From the NCBI GenBank assembly GCA_014651175.1, contig BMWJ01000008.1, positions 270,554 through 334,553 on the forward strand: 64,000 nt of DNA, read 5' to 3'. Positions 27,723-36,352 of the stretch are shown here, piece after piece (positions within the stretch are counted from its first letter, which is position 1; every line of letters starts with the position of its first letter). The notes under the pieces are model-generated. The model made no database searches. It was not told the DNA's origin and saw nothing but the letters and a program-made list of their open reading frames with translations. The DNA is from Streptomyces clavifer. GTDB taxonomy: Bacteria > Actinomycetota > Actinomycetes > Streptomycetales > Streptomycetaceae. Position numbers and translations under genes: made by a program.

Positions 27723-29006
27723 TCAGCTGCCCTTGACCGTGACCTTCTCGTCGTTCTTCAGCTGCTCCACGAGCTGCTTGACCTTGTCCTTGTCCCAGAC
27801 CAGGTTGCCGTTCACGCTCTGGCCCGAGAGCGGGATGTTCATCGACGTGCCCTCGCCGCCGGTGACGCCCTTCATCGCGAAGAACATGTTGCCGAGCGAC
27901 CAGAGCGACATGTCCTTGTCCACGACCAGCGTGTCCAGGCCCGCGCCCATCGTCGGGTACAGCTTGAACGGGTTGAGGATCGTGGACGGGGTGGCCGTCT
28001 GCGAGGCCAGTGCCGCCAGGAACTTCTGCTGGTTCTTCGTGCGGTCCAGGTCGCTCCCGGCGAAGGCGTACCGGGTGCGGACGAACGCGAGGGACTGCTC
28101 GCCGTCCAGGGTCTGCTTGCCGGCCTGGAAGTCGGCACCGGACTTCTTGTCCTTGAAGGCCTTGGGGATGTCCAGCTCGACGCCGCCGATCGCGTCCACG
28201 ATCTTGGCGAAGCCGCCGAAGCCGATCTCGACGTAGTGGTCGATGCGCAGCCCGGTGTTGAACTCGACCGTGCGGACCAGCAGCTCCGGACCGTCCTCCG
28301 CGTACGCGGCGTTCAGCTTCGTCGTGCGGCCCGTCCCCGCGAACTTCTTGCCGGACTCCGAGCCGACGAACGAGGGGATCTCGACGTTCGAGTCGCGGGG
28401 CAGGGAGATCAGCGTCGGGCCGTTGGAGCCGTCGTGCAGGATCATCATCGAGTCGGTCCGCTTGCCCTCGGCGGAGCCGGTGTGCAGCTTCTTCTTGTCC
28501 TCGGCCGTCATGCCCTCGCGGCTGTCGGAGCCGACGATCAGGTAGTTCGTGCCGTCGCCCTCGGAGGGGCGCTCGATGACCTTGGAGAGGTCGACCTCGC
28601 GCTTGAGCTTGCCGTCGGCCCAGAAGTACGTGCCGATGGAGACGGCGAGGAGCACGACCACGAGGGTCAGCGCGCCGACCTTGATGCGCCGGCCCCAGTC
28701 GGGAGCGGGACGGCCCTGGACATAACCGCTGTCGCCGCCGCGGCCGTTGCCGCCGCCGTAACCGCGGCCGCCCTGGCCACCGCTGTTGCCGCCGCCGTAG
28801 ACCTGACCCGTGTTGTAGCCGCTGTCGTAGCCGGGGGTCTCGTCGTAGCCCTGCCCCTGCTGCGGCGGGATCCGGGGCGGGGACTGCGGCGGTGCCGGGC
28901 GCCGGACGTGCGGCATGGCGCGGGCGCTCTCGGGCCGGGGGCTGCCGCTGCCCTGCCCGTAGCGCTCACCGGGTCCGCCGTTCCGCCCATCGGGCCAATC
29001 GCTCAT
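27723..29006 (-). CDS. LytR-CpsA-Psr (LCP) family glycopolymer ligase, copy 1
   Basis: 427-aa type II membrane protein. A cytoplasmic N-terminal ~100 residues is Gly/Tyr/Gln-rich (segments such as GGGNSGGQGGRGYGGGN), followed by one TM helix (VGALTLVVVLLAVSIGTYFW) and an extracellular LCP domain. Catalytic-type residues: D in IVGSDSRE, R in SLPRDSNVEIP, and R/R in FVRTRYAFAGSDLDRTKNQQKF. LCP proteins transfer polyprenyl-linked glycopolymers such as teichoic acids to peptidoglycan. There is no LytR_C domain. No clear Shine-Dalgarno precedes ATG 29006, so a later start in the low-complexity region cannot be excluded. Confidence 0.88.
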   Translation of the reverse strand: MSDWPDGRNGGPGERYGQGSGSPRPESARAMPHVRRPAPPQSPPRIPPQQGQGYDETPGYDSGYNTGQVYGGGNSGGQGGRGYGGGNGRGGDSGYVQGRPAPDWGRRIKVGALTLVVVLLAVSIGTYFWADGKLKREVDLSKVIERPSEGDGTNYLIVGSDSREGMTAEDKKKLHTGSAEGKRTDSMMILHDGSNGPTLISLPRDSNVEIPSFVGSESGKKFAGTGRTTKLNAAYAEDGPELLVRTVEFNTGLRIDHYVEIGFGGFAKIVDAIGGVELDIPKAFKDKKSGADFQAGKQTLDGEQSLAFVRTRYAFAGSDLDRTKNQQKFLAALASQTATPSTILNPFKLYPTMGAGLDTLVVDKDMSLWSLGNMFFAMKGVTGGEGTSMNIPLSGQSVNGNLVWDKDKVKQLVEQLKNDEKVTVKGS

Positions 29007-29125
29007 GGGGAACAGTGTGCCGTCCGGGGCCGGGTCTCTTACAGGGTGTACCGGATTTCGGACCAGGGCTGTTGCGAAGCTGATGCATTGCAACCAGGTG
29101 CAAGCCCCCGCATAAGGTGGAGGGC

Positions 29126-29674
29126 ATGACAGATCAGGCCCAGTCACCGGAAGACGAGGTTCCGGCCAAGCCGACCTCGGCTTCCCGGACCACCCTCAGC
29201 CACATCATGACCGGCAGCGACACCAACCTCCTGGGTACGGTGCACGGCGGCGTGATCATGAAACTGGTGGACGACGCCGCGGGCGCCGTGGCCGGCCGGC
29301 ATTCCGGGGGCCCGGCCGTGACGGCCTCCATGGACGAGATGGTCTTCCTGGAGCCGGTCCGCGTCGGCGACCTCGTGCACGTCCGCGCCCAGGTGAACTG
29401 GACCGGCCGCTCCTCGATGGAGGTCGGCGTCCGCGTCATGGCCGAGCGGTGGAACGAGTCGACGCCCGCCCAGCAGGTGGGCAGCGCCTACCTGGTGTTC
29501 GCGGCGGTCGACGAGGAGGGCAAGCCGCGGCGCGTACCGCACGTGGTCCCGGAGACGGAGCGCGACGAGCGCCGCTACCAGGAGGCGCAGATCCGCCGTA
29601 CGCACCGTCTCGCCCGGCGCCGCGCGATCAAGGAGCTACGCGACCGCCGCACAGCCGAAGGCATAACCGACTAA
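29126..29674 (+). CDS. Hotdog-fold acyl-CoA thioesterase (YciA/BFIT-like)
   Basis: 182-aa single hotdog domain. LGTVHGGVIMKLVDDAAGAVAGRHSGG contains the conserved HGG turn and the catalytic Asp of acyl-CoA thioesterases, and MDEMVFLEPVRVGDLVHVRAQVNWTGRSSMEVGVRV is the second half of the fold. A basic, Arg-rich C-terminus follows (about 150-182). It hydrolyses acyl-CoA to free acid and CoA in the cytosol. ATG 29126 follows AAGGTGGAGG; an in-frame GTG at 29117 is inside that site. It is divergent from LCP1. Confidence 0.9.
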   Translation: MTDQAQSPEDEVPAKPTSASRTTLSHIMTGSDTNLLGTVHGGVIMKLVDDAAGAVAGRHSGGPAVTASMDEMVFLEPVRVGDLVHVRAQVNWTGRSSMEVGVRVMAERWNESTPAQQVGSAYLVFAAVDEEGKPRRVPHVVPETERDERRYQEAQIRRTHRLARRRAIKELRDRRTAEGITD

Positions 29675-29812
29675 CCCCCCGCCGCGCCCCCGCCCCCGCC
29701 CCCCCGTCCCCTCCGCCGGTCGGTGTGAGACCAGGGACCGGCAATGCGGGGCAAAACGGGCTGATCGCCGTCTCTGTCCTCACAGCGACCTGAGCCTTTG
29801 CCCGGCGGCCGG

Positions 29813-31315
29813 TCATGGGCAGATCACTTGGTCGCCCGTTACCGTGCCGAACTCGCCACGCCGCGGGTCCTCGGCCTTCACCGGCCTCACCTTGGTGAAG
29901 TCCGAGCCGGCCGTCACCTTCATCGTCCCGCCCTGCCCCTTCACCGGCCGCAGCTCGCACCCCGGCAGCGCGGTGGCCAGGGCCTTCGCGGACCGGTCCC
30001 ATCGCGGGTCGTAGGTGACCAGGGTGCGCAGGCGGTCGCCCGGACCGCCGTTCAGCGGGGCGCGCGTGGTGTTGAAACCGGTGCTGCGCAGTGCCGCGTC
30101 GACCGTCTGGCCGAGCCCGTCCTTCGGCGTCCCGTTGTAGACCTGCACCCGGATCTGCTCCGGTGCCACGCCGACGACCGTGGCCCGGGGCTGCCTCGGC
30201 AGGTGCCGGGCGAGCGGTTCGTCCTCGCGCAGGGCCCGGAACAGCTTCTTGGCCTCCCTCGTGTCCCACTTCACCGTGGTGCCGATGCCCTTGACGGGGT
30301 AGCCGCCCTCCACGACCGGGACGGAGGCGAATTCGGACGACGCCGGGGTGAAGCCGCGCATGGCCTGGCCGAGCTCCAGCATCTGCTCCGTACCGAAGCC
30401 CTTGTCGGCGCGCACGGAGGCGAGCATCGACGAGGCGACCTGCTGGAGTTTCACCGGGTTCATCAGCAGACCGCTGCTGGTCGTCTGCTCGATCAGCGCG
30501 GCCACGAACTTCTGCTGGCGCTGCACCCTGCCCAGGTCGGCTGTCCCGTCGACGTGCCGGGAGCGTACGTACTGCAGGGCCTCGCCACCGTCGAGCTTGT
30601 GGGTGCCCGGCGCGAGGTTCAGGCCCGTGTACGAGTCCTTGAGCGGCCTGGCGGTGCAGATCTCGACCCCGCCCAGGGTGTCGACCGTCTTCATGAAGCT
30701 GGTGAAGTCGACCTCCAGATAGTGATCGATCTTGATACCGGTCATCTGCTCGACGGTCCGCACGGTCAGATGCGGCCCGCCCTCGGCGTACGCGGCGTTC
30801 AGCTTCACCGGGTGGGGGGAGTGCTCCTCGTCGGTCGTCCGGTCGGTGTGCGCCGGGATCTCGACATAGCTGTCGCGCGGCAGACTGACGACGCTCGCCC
30901 GCTGCTTGTCGGCCGAGAGGTGGACCAGCATCAGGGTGTCGGTGCAGTGGCAGGGTGTGCCACCCAGCTTGTACTTCTTCTTCTGCGCCTTGGTGATCGT
31001 GTCGCGGCCGTCCGTGCCGACGAGCAGGAGATTCGTGCCGTGGCCGCCCTCTGGGCGGTTCTTCATGTCCTTGAAGGGATCGACCCGGCCGATCCCCGTC
31101 TCCAGGTTGCTCACCACCGCATGGCCGATCCCGCCGGCGCCGAGCACCAGTACGGAGAGCCCGGTGGCCAGCCGCATGCCCCACCGGGGCGGCTTCTTCG
31201 GGCCGCCGGCCCGGCCTCCGCCGCGACGGCCGGCCCGGGGCCGCCGGGGTGTTCTGTGCTGGGGGGGAGCGGTCCGGGGGTGCGGTGGACGGGGCGGTGG
31301 GGGCGGCGTGGGCAC
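29813..31315 (-). CDS. LCP family glycopolymer ligase with LytR_C domain, copy 2
   Basis: 500-aa protein: Pro/Arg-rich cytoplasmic N-terminus, TM helix (LATGLSVLVLGAGGIGHAVV), LCP domain with VGTDGRD, SLPRDSYVEIP and YVRSRHVDGTADLGRVQRQQKF, and a C-terminal LytR_C domain (about 370-500, IRVQVYNGTPKDGLGQTV). The region KLGGTPCHCTDTLMLVHL shows two cysteines before the conserved TDT. I chose GTG 31315 because GGAGGTG lies just upstream; the open frame continues to 31363. Substrate unknown; one of five LCP genes in about 10 kb. Confidence 0.88.
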   Translation of the reverse strand: MPTPPPPPRPPHPRTAPPQHRTPRRPRAGRRGGGRAGGPKKPPRWGMRLATGLSVLVLGAGGIGHAVVSNLETGIGRVDPFKDMKNRPEGGHGTNLLLVGTDGRDTITKAQKKKYKLGGTPCHCTDTLMLVHLSADKQRASVVSLPRDSYVEIPAHTDRTTDEEHSPHPVKLNAAYAEGGPHLTVRTVEQMTGIKIDHYLEVDFTSFMKTVDTLGGVEICTARPLKDSYTGLNLAPGTHKLDGGEALQYVRSRHVDGTADLGRVQRQQKFVAALIEQTTSSGLLMNPVKLQQVASSMLASVRADKGFGTEQMLELGQAMRGFTPASSEFASVPVVEGGYPVKGIGTTVKWDTREAKKLFRALREDEPLARHLPRQPRATVVGVAPEQIRVQVYNGTPKDGLGQTVDAALRSTGFNTTRAPLNGGPGDRLRTLVTYDPRWDRSAKALATALPGCELRPVKGQGGTMKVTAGSDFTKVRPVKAEDPRRGEFGTVTGDQVICP

Positions 31316-31506
31316 GAGGGACACCTCCGCGGTGCGAGTAGGACTTTCGCACGGTAGGCCCATACGATCTGCGGACCGGGAGAAGACCCGGCGGCGCGCG
31401 CCGGTGTCCCCCGTTAGCGGTAACGTGGCGGCCGAATCACGCTGCCGCCTGGGGCGCGTAGAACCCCCGGAACCCCTGGCACCCCCGAGGACCCCCTGAG
31501 GACCAC

Positions 31507-32529
31507 ATGTCTGCCGCGCAGTACCCCGCCGTCTCCGTGATCATGCCGGTGCTCAACGAGGAACGCCATCTCAGGAACTCGGTCCGGCACATCCTGGAGC
31601 AGGAGTACGCCGGTGAGATGGAGGTGGTGATCGCACTCGGCCCGTCGAGCGACCGCACGGACGAGATCGCCGCTGAGCTGGTGCGGGAGGATTCCCGGAT
31701 CCACACCGTCCCCAACCCGACCGGCCGTACTCCCGCAGCGCTGAACGCCGCGATCAAGGCCTCGCATCACCCGATCGTGGTACGGGTCGACGGCCACGGC
31801 ATGCTCTCCCCGAACTACATCGCGACCGCGGTCCGCCTGCTGGAGGAGACCGGCGCGCAGAACGTCGGCGGCATCATGCACGCCGAGGGCGAGAACCCCT
31901 GGGAGGACGCGGTCGCCGCCGCGATGACGTCGAAGATCGGCGTCGGCAACGCGGCCTTCCACACGGGCGGCCGGGCGGGCCCGGCCGACACCGTGTACCT
32001 GGGGGTATTCCGCCGCGAGGCACTGGAGCGGGCGGACGGCTACAACGTGGAGTTCATCCGCGCCCAGGACTGGGAGCTGAACTTCCGGATCCGCGAGTCC
32101 GGCGGGCTGATCTGGTTCTCGCCGGAGCTGAAGGTGCAGTACCGCCCGCGCCCCAGCGTCCGCGCGCTCGCCAAGCAGTACAAGGACTACGGGCGCTGGC
32201 GCCACGTCGTGGCCCGCTACCACGCCGGCTCGATCAACCTGCGCTACCTGGCCCCGCCGGCCGCCGTCTGCGCGATAGCGGCGGGCATCGTCGTCGGCGC
32301 AGCCGTCACCCCGTGGGCGTTCGTCGTGCCCGCCGGGTACGTGGCGGCCATCGTGGCCGGGTCGCTGCCCGCGGGCAAGGGCCTGCCGCTCAGCGCCCGG
32401 GCGCAGATCCCGGTGGCGCTCGCCACCATGCACATGTCGTGGGGGTACGGATTCCTGACCAGCCCCCGTTCGCTGGCGAAGAAGGTCATCGCGAGCCGTC
32501 GCCCCGCGGTGCGGGAACAGACGGTCTGA
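31507..32529 (+). CDS. Family 2 glycosyltransferase, membrane-associated
   Basis: 340-aa GT2 enzyme. YPAVSVIMPVLNEERHLRNSV opens the GT-A domain; VRVDGHGMLSPNYIATAV carries a D-G-H in place of the usual DxD, and AQDWELNFRIRESGG is the acceptor-site acidic motif (ED-type). After RPRPSVRALAKQYKDYGRW come two or three C-terminal hydrophobic segments (about 250-290). It may make a lipid-linked sugar for the polymers that the flanking LCP proteins ligate. ATG 31507 lies in a divergent gap from LCP2. Confidence 0.87.
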   Translation: MSAAQYPAVSVIMPVLNEERHLRNSVRHILEQEYAGEMEVVIALGPSSDRTDEIAAELVREDSRIHTVPNPTGRTPAALNAAIKASHHPIVVRVDGHGMLSPNYIATAVRLLEETGAQNVGGIMHAEGENPWEDAVAAAMTSKIGVGNAAFHTGGRAGPADTVYLGVFRREALERADGYNVEFIRAQDWELNFRIRESGGLIWFSPELKVQYRPRPSVRALAKQYKDYGRWRHVVARYHAGSINLRYLAPPAAVCAIAAGIVVGAAVTPWAFVVPAGYVAAIVAGSLPAGKGLPLSARAQIPVALATMHMSWGYGFLTSPRSLAKKVIASRRPAVREQTV

Positions 32530-32537
32530 TCGTCCTT

Positions 32538-32581
32538 GTACGAGGAAGGGCCCCGCCGTCCGGCGGGGCCCTTCCTCGTAC
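32538..32581. terminator. Bidirectional terminator between GT2 and LCP3 genes
   Basis: A perfect 20-bp stem (arms 32538-32557 and 32562-32581, loop GTCC) lies between convergent genes. Confidence 0.85.
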
Positions 32582-32590
32582 GGCGGGCCG

Positions 32591-34279
32591 TCAGAAGGTG
32601 AAGCCCGGGTTGACGTGCATGCACGCCTTCTCGTTCGCGCCGTTGAGCGCGCCCGCCGACTCCGGCGTCTTCTCCTCGACGGCCTTGGCCGGGTACGCGC
32701 CGTCCTTGCGCCAGTCGGCGCCCACGGCCAGCACGATGCCCGAGACCGCGGTCGACTTCTGCACCTGGGACACCGGGACACCGAGCGCCTTGGCGACCGC
32801 CTGGGCGTCGCCCTCCAGGTCCGCGCTGGGGTAGAGGACGCCGGTCCGGCCGGCCGGATCGACGTTCTGTGAGTCGATCGACGCCTTGGCGAAGCCCGCG
32901 TCGGTGAGCAGGTCCCTGACCGCTCCCGCGCGGCCCCGTGCCGGACCGAGACCGTCCGTGCTGGTCGCGTTGCGCACACTGACCGGGATCTCGGCGACGG
33001 GCGCGGCGATGTCCGTGGTGACGGGTGTCTTGCGCTTGGACGCCTTGCCGTCCAGCGGGATGTCCTCACGGACCATCCGGAACACCTGCTCGGCCTCGCC
33101 GGGCTTGGGGAACACCCGCCCGCTGAGATTGCCCGTCCCGTAGACGTTCGGCATCGTCGTCATCGTGATGCGGTCGGTCGGGACCCTCTTCAGCTCCTCC
33201 GCCAGGTCGTACAGCTTCTTGACCGTGTCCAGGCCCTTGTCGACCGTCAGCGCGCTGGTGGCCGCCTCCGCGAGGCCCATCAGCTTCCCGGGATCGGTGA
33301 GCTTGGTGCCCTTGCGCAGCTCGCGCACCATCGAGTTCAGGTACTGGTGCTGGGCCTTCGCGCGTCCGAGGTCGGTGTTGTCCTCGAAGCCGTACCGGGT
33401 ACGCAGCCACTGCAGGGCCTGCTCACCCTTGATGGCGGTGGTGCCTTCCTCCAGCTTCAGCCCGGAGCCCTTGCCGTCGCCGGTGTGCGAGTACACATTG
33501 GCGTCCACACAGACCGGAACGCCTCCGACGGCGTCGGCCATGGAGACCACGCCCGCGAAGTCGATCATCATGAAGTGGTCGATGGTGATGCCGGTCAGCT
33601 CGTACCAGGCGGCCACCGTGCATCCGGGGCCGCCGCGGCCGAGACTCTCGTTCGTCTGGACGGGCAGTGTGCCCGCCCGGTACACCTCGCCCGAGTCCGG
33701 GTCGGTGCACTTCGGCATCTTCAGCATGGTGTCACGCGGCATGCTCACGACCGAGATGTTGCTGCGGTCCGCGGAGAGGTGCAGCAGCATCTGCACATCG
33801 GCGAGCGGTGTGCCCCCGAAGGTCTCCTTGGCGCCGCCGAGCTTCTGGTTCGCCTTCGAGTCGCGGGCGTCGGAGCCGATGATCAGGATGTTCAGCGGGG
33901 TCTGCCCGGCGGCGTTGGCCTTGTGATCGGCCATCTGCTTGTCGCCGAGGGTCAGATCCTCTTTCCTGATGTTGCCGTTGAGGTGCTTGTAGTAGAAGTA
34001 ACCGGCGCCGCCGGTGCCGAGTATCAGCAGGGCGAGGACGGACGCGACCCAGCGCAGCACGCGTCGCTTGCCCCCTCTGGCGTCGCGTCGGTCACGGCGG
34101 TTCGGCCCGCCGTGACCTTGTCCGCCCTCCGGCGGCGCGGACCGTTCGCGCTGTCCGTGGCTCTTCCTCGCGGCACTGCCGCCCGAGGCGTCGCGCCCAC
34201 TGCCGTGGGCGCCGTCCTCCGGCCCGCCGTGCCGGACGCGCGACCGCGCCCCCTCCCCACGCATGCTGCTCCGTCCCAC
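32591..34279 (-). CDS. LCP family glycopolymer ligase with LytR_C domain, copy 3
   Basis: 562-aa protein: basic N-terminus (about 75 aa), TM helix (WVASVLALLILGTGGAGYFYY), LCP domain with IIGSDARD, SMPRDTMLKMP and WLRTRYGFEDNTDLGRAKAQHQY, and a LytR_C-type domain (about 440-540, IPVSVRNATSTDGLG). Cysteines at CTDPDSG and GPGCTVAAWYELTG may form an extracellular disulphide, a feature shared with copies 4 and 5. The start is GTG 34279 (G-run site) or ATG 34264 (GGACGGAG site); the difference is five residues. Confidence 0.87.
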   Translation of the reverse strand: MGRSSMRGEGARSRVRHGGPEDGAHGSGRDASGGSAARKSHGQRERSAPPEGGQGHGGPNRRDRRDARGGKRRVLRWVASVLALLILGTGGAGYFYYKHLNGNIRKEDLTLGDKQMADHKANAAGQTPLNILIIGSDARDSKANQKLGGAKETFGGTPLADVQMLLHLSADRSNISVVSMPRDTMLKMPKCTDPDSGEVYRAGTLPVQTNESLGRGGPGCTVAAWYELTGITIDHFMMIDFAGVVSMADAVGGVPVCVDANVYSHTGDGKGSGLKLEEGTTAIKGEQALQWLRTRYGFEDNTDLGRAKAQHQYLNSMVRELRKGTKLTDPGKLMGLAEAATSALTVDKGLDTVKKLYDLAEELKRVPTDRITMTTMPNVYGTGNLSGRVFPKPGEAEQVFRMVREDIPLDGKASKRKTPVTTDIAAPVAEIPVSVRNATSTDGLGPARGRAGAVRDLLTDAGFAKASIDSQNVDPAGRTGVLYPSADLEGDAQAVAKALGVPVSQVQKSTAVSGIVLAVGADWRKDGAYPAKAVEEKTPESAGALNGANEKACMHVNPGFTF

Positions 34280-34329
34280 CGGGACCCCCCTGCTTGCTCA
34301 GAAATTAGCTGGAGCGCGACGACCCGTCG

Positions 34330-36129
34330 TCACTTCGCGCATTCCGCCTTGTCGGCGCTTGCCTTCGGGATGTCCGGCGCCGTTGCCGGACCGGTGATGG
34401 GCACGCCGGCGCCATCGAAGTCGGCTCCCAGGGTCAGCACCATCGCCTGAAGGCCTTCGGCGTCGGTGGATCCCTGCTTCAGCGCCGTGGCGGGCAGCCC
34501 CATCATGTCCGCGAGTGCGCGGGCCTGGTCCGCCTGGTTCGGCGCGTACGCCAAGGTGGTCCTGTCGATCTTCGCCGGGGCGTTCGCCTTGTTCGTGGAC
34601 TTCGGCACGCCCTGCTCGTTCTGGAGCCAGGTGACGGTCGCGCCCGCGGCACCGGCGATGTCGCCGCCGTTGAGCACGTCGACGCGTACGTCGGCCGGGG
34701 CCGCCCGGTCGCCCTCGAGCACGGCTTCCTGCTTGCTCTTGGCCGCCTTCTCCTGCTTCTTCACCTCGGTCAGCGAGGTGTCGGAGCGCATCATCGCGAA
34801 GAGCTGCTTCGACTTCGCGGGATCCACCACCACGGTGATGGGCTCCGGCTCGGCCGGGTTGTCGACCACCGGCATCGTGACGAAGCTGATGTTCTTCGTG
34901 TCGATCTTGCCGAGCTCCTTGGCGAGCGAGGTCAGCTTGTTGATCGACCCGATGCCGGAGTCGACGGTGAGCGCCTTGGTCGCCGCGTCCGCCAGCTTGA
35001 AGAGCTTGGACGGGTTGGTCAGGGTGTCGTCGGACTTCATCTGCCGGATCATCGAGCCGATGAACTGCTGCTGGATCTTGATCCGGTCCAGGTCGCTCTT
35101 GTTCCCGAAGCTGTGCCGGGTACGGACGAACGCCAGCGCGTCCTCGCCCTGGATGGTGGACTCGCCCGCGGGCAGGTCGAGGTGGGAGTCGGGGTCCTTC
35201 ACCGGCCTGGCCAGACAGACCTTGACCCCGCCCACGGCGGTGGAGAGCGTCTTGACCGCGTTGAAGTCGACCATCATGAAGTGGTCGACCGACAGCCCGG
35301 TGACCTGCTTCACCGTACGCATCGTGCAGCCGGGGTCGCGGCCCTCCTGGCCGAGGCTGATGTTGAAGCGGACGTTCTGCGAGCCGGGTATGACCTTCTC
35401 CGACCCGTCCGGCTGCTTCGTGGTGCAGTCGGGGATCTCCGTCATCAGGTCCCGGGGGATGCTCATCGCCGTCGCGTTGGTGCGGTCCTCGGAGACGTGG
35501 AAGAGGATGTTGGTGTCGGCGTGGCCGGCACTCCCCTTGTCGCCGTAGCCCTCGTTGCCCGCGCCGGTGCGTTTGTCCGTGCCGATGATCAGGATGTTCA
35601 GCGGGCCGTCGCCGGCGACGCTCTTGCTGCCCGCGTCACCGACGTCGATGGTGTCCAGATTGCCGTTGAACTTCTGGTAGAGGGCGTAGGCCCCCGTCGA
35701 CCCGGCGACGATCACGAAGGCCAGGACTCCGCCGGTCCACAGCAGGGCCTTCTTCCGCCGCTGCTTCGGGGACCTGCGCGTACGGCGTGCGGCGGCGACC
35801 CGGTGCTCCTGGGTCCGGCCGTCCCGCGCCTGGCGGCCCCTGCGCGGCCCGGGCACCTCGCGGCGCGGGCCCTCGGAGTCGGGGCCCGCGCGGTGGGAGT
35901 CGGGGTCCGCGCGGTTGGGCGCACCCCGGCGTCCCGAACCATCGCGGGGAGCGCCGGAACGGGATTCACGCCCGCTGCCTGAGTTGTGACGGTTTGCCGC
36001 GCGAGAAGCCCCGGACGACTCTCTTCCGGAGTGGTTCAGTCGCAATTCGTAATTGCCGGTCTGCGGGTTGAGCACCCACTGGTCGGCGGGATCGATATCG
36101 TCCGCCCGTCCACGGCTATGCGCGTCCAC
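34330..36129 (-). CDS. LCP family glycopolymer ligase with LytR_C domain, copy 4
   Basis: 599-aa protein. The N-terminus DDIDPADQWVLNPQTGNYELRLN is a motif found at the start of many Streptomyces LCP proteins and decides the GTG 36129 start. An Arg-rich linker follows, then a TM helix (ALLWTGGVLAFVIVAGSTGAY) and an LCP domain with IIGTDKRTG, SIPRDLMTEIPDC and FVRTRHSFGNKSDLDRIKIQQQF. A LytR_C domain (VRVDVLNGGDIAGAAG) ends the protein. The domain layout matches copies 2 and 3, pointing to tandem duplication with divergence. Confidence 0.87.
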   Translation of the reverse strand: MDAHSRGRADDIDPADQWVLNPQTGNYELRLNHSGRESSGASRAANRHNSGSGRESRSGAPRDGSGRRGAPNRADPDSHRAGPDSEGPRREVPGPRRGRQARDGRTQEHRVAAARRTRRSPKQRRKKALLWTGGVLAFVIVAGSTGAYALYQKFNGNLDTIDVGDAGSKSVAGDGPLNILIIGTDKRTGAGNEGYGDKGSAGHADTNILFHVSEDRTNATAMSIPRDLMTEIPDCTTKQPDGSEKVIPGSQNVRFNISLGQEGRDPGCTMRTVKQVTGLSVDHFMMVDFNAVKTLSTAVGGVKVCLARPVKDPDSHLDLPAGESTIQGEDALAFVRTRHSFGNKSDLDRIKIQQQFIGSMIRQMKSDDTLTNPSKLFKLADAATKALTVDSGIGSINKLTSLAKELGKIDTKNISFVTMPVVDNPAEPEPITVVVDPAKSKQLFAMMRSDTSLTEVKKQEKAAKSKQEAVLEGDRAAPADVRVDVLNGGDIAGAAGATVTWLQNEQGVPKSTNKANAPAKIDRTTLAYAPNQADQARALADMMGLPATALKQGSTDAEGLQAMVLTLGADFDGAGVPITGPATAPDIPKASADKAECAK

Positions 36130-36352
36130 GGTTGCCTGAATCCTCCGTCGGTGCCCCGCGAGGCGCCTCCCCCGGCAGGGCGCTCGGTCTTTCGCTCCAG
36201 CAGTGCGCGGCACGAGGTCCGCGAGCGCCGGATCGCGTCACACTATCCGGCCGAATCGGCCATGGGTGACGCGCGTGACATATTCCACGCCCCTTACAAC
36301 CGGGCATTCTGCATATTCTGCTCCGATTGGCGCCCATCACTTGGGAATTGCT

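Noticed and set aside
29088-29116. TTGCAA-N17-CATAAG promoter for the thioesterase gene
   Set aside because: Its start site would fall after the Shine-Dalgarno that defines the ATG, so the two cannot both be right; the ribosome site is stronger.
26748-29129. Very long plus-strand open frame across the prenyltransferase and LCP1 genes
   Set aside because: It is the antisense shadow of LCP1 and has no protein-like domains; high GC keeps such frames open throughout the window.
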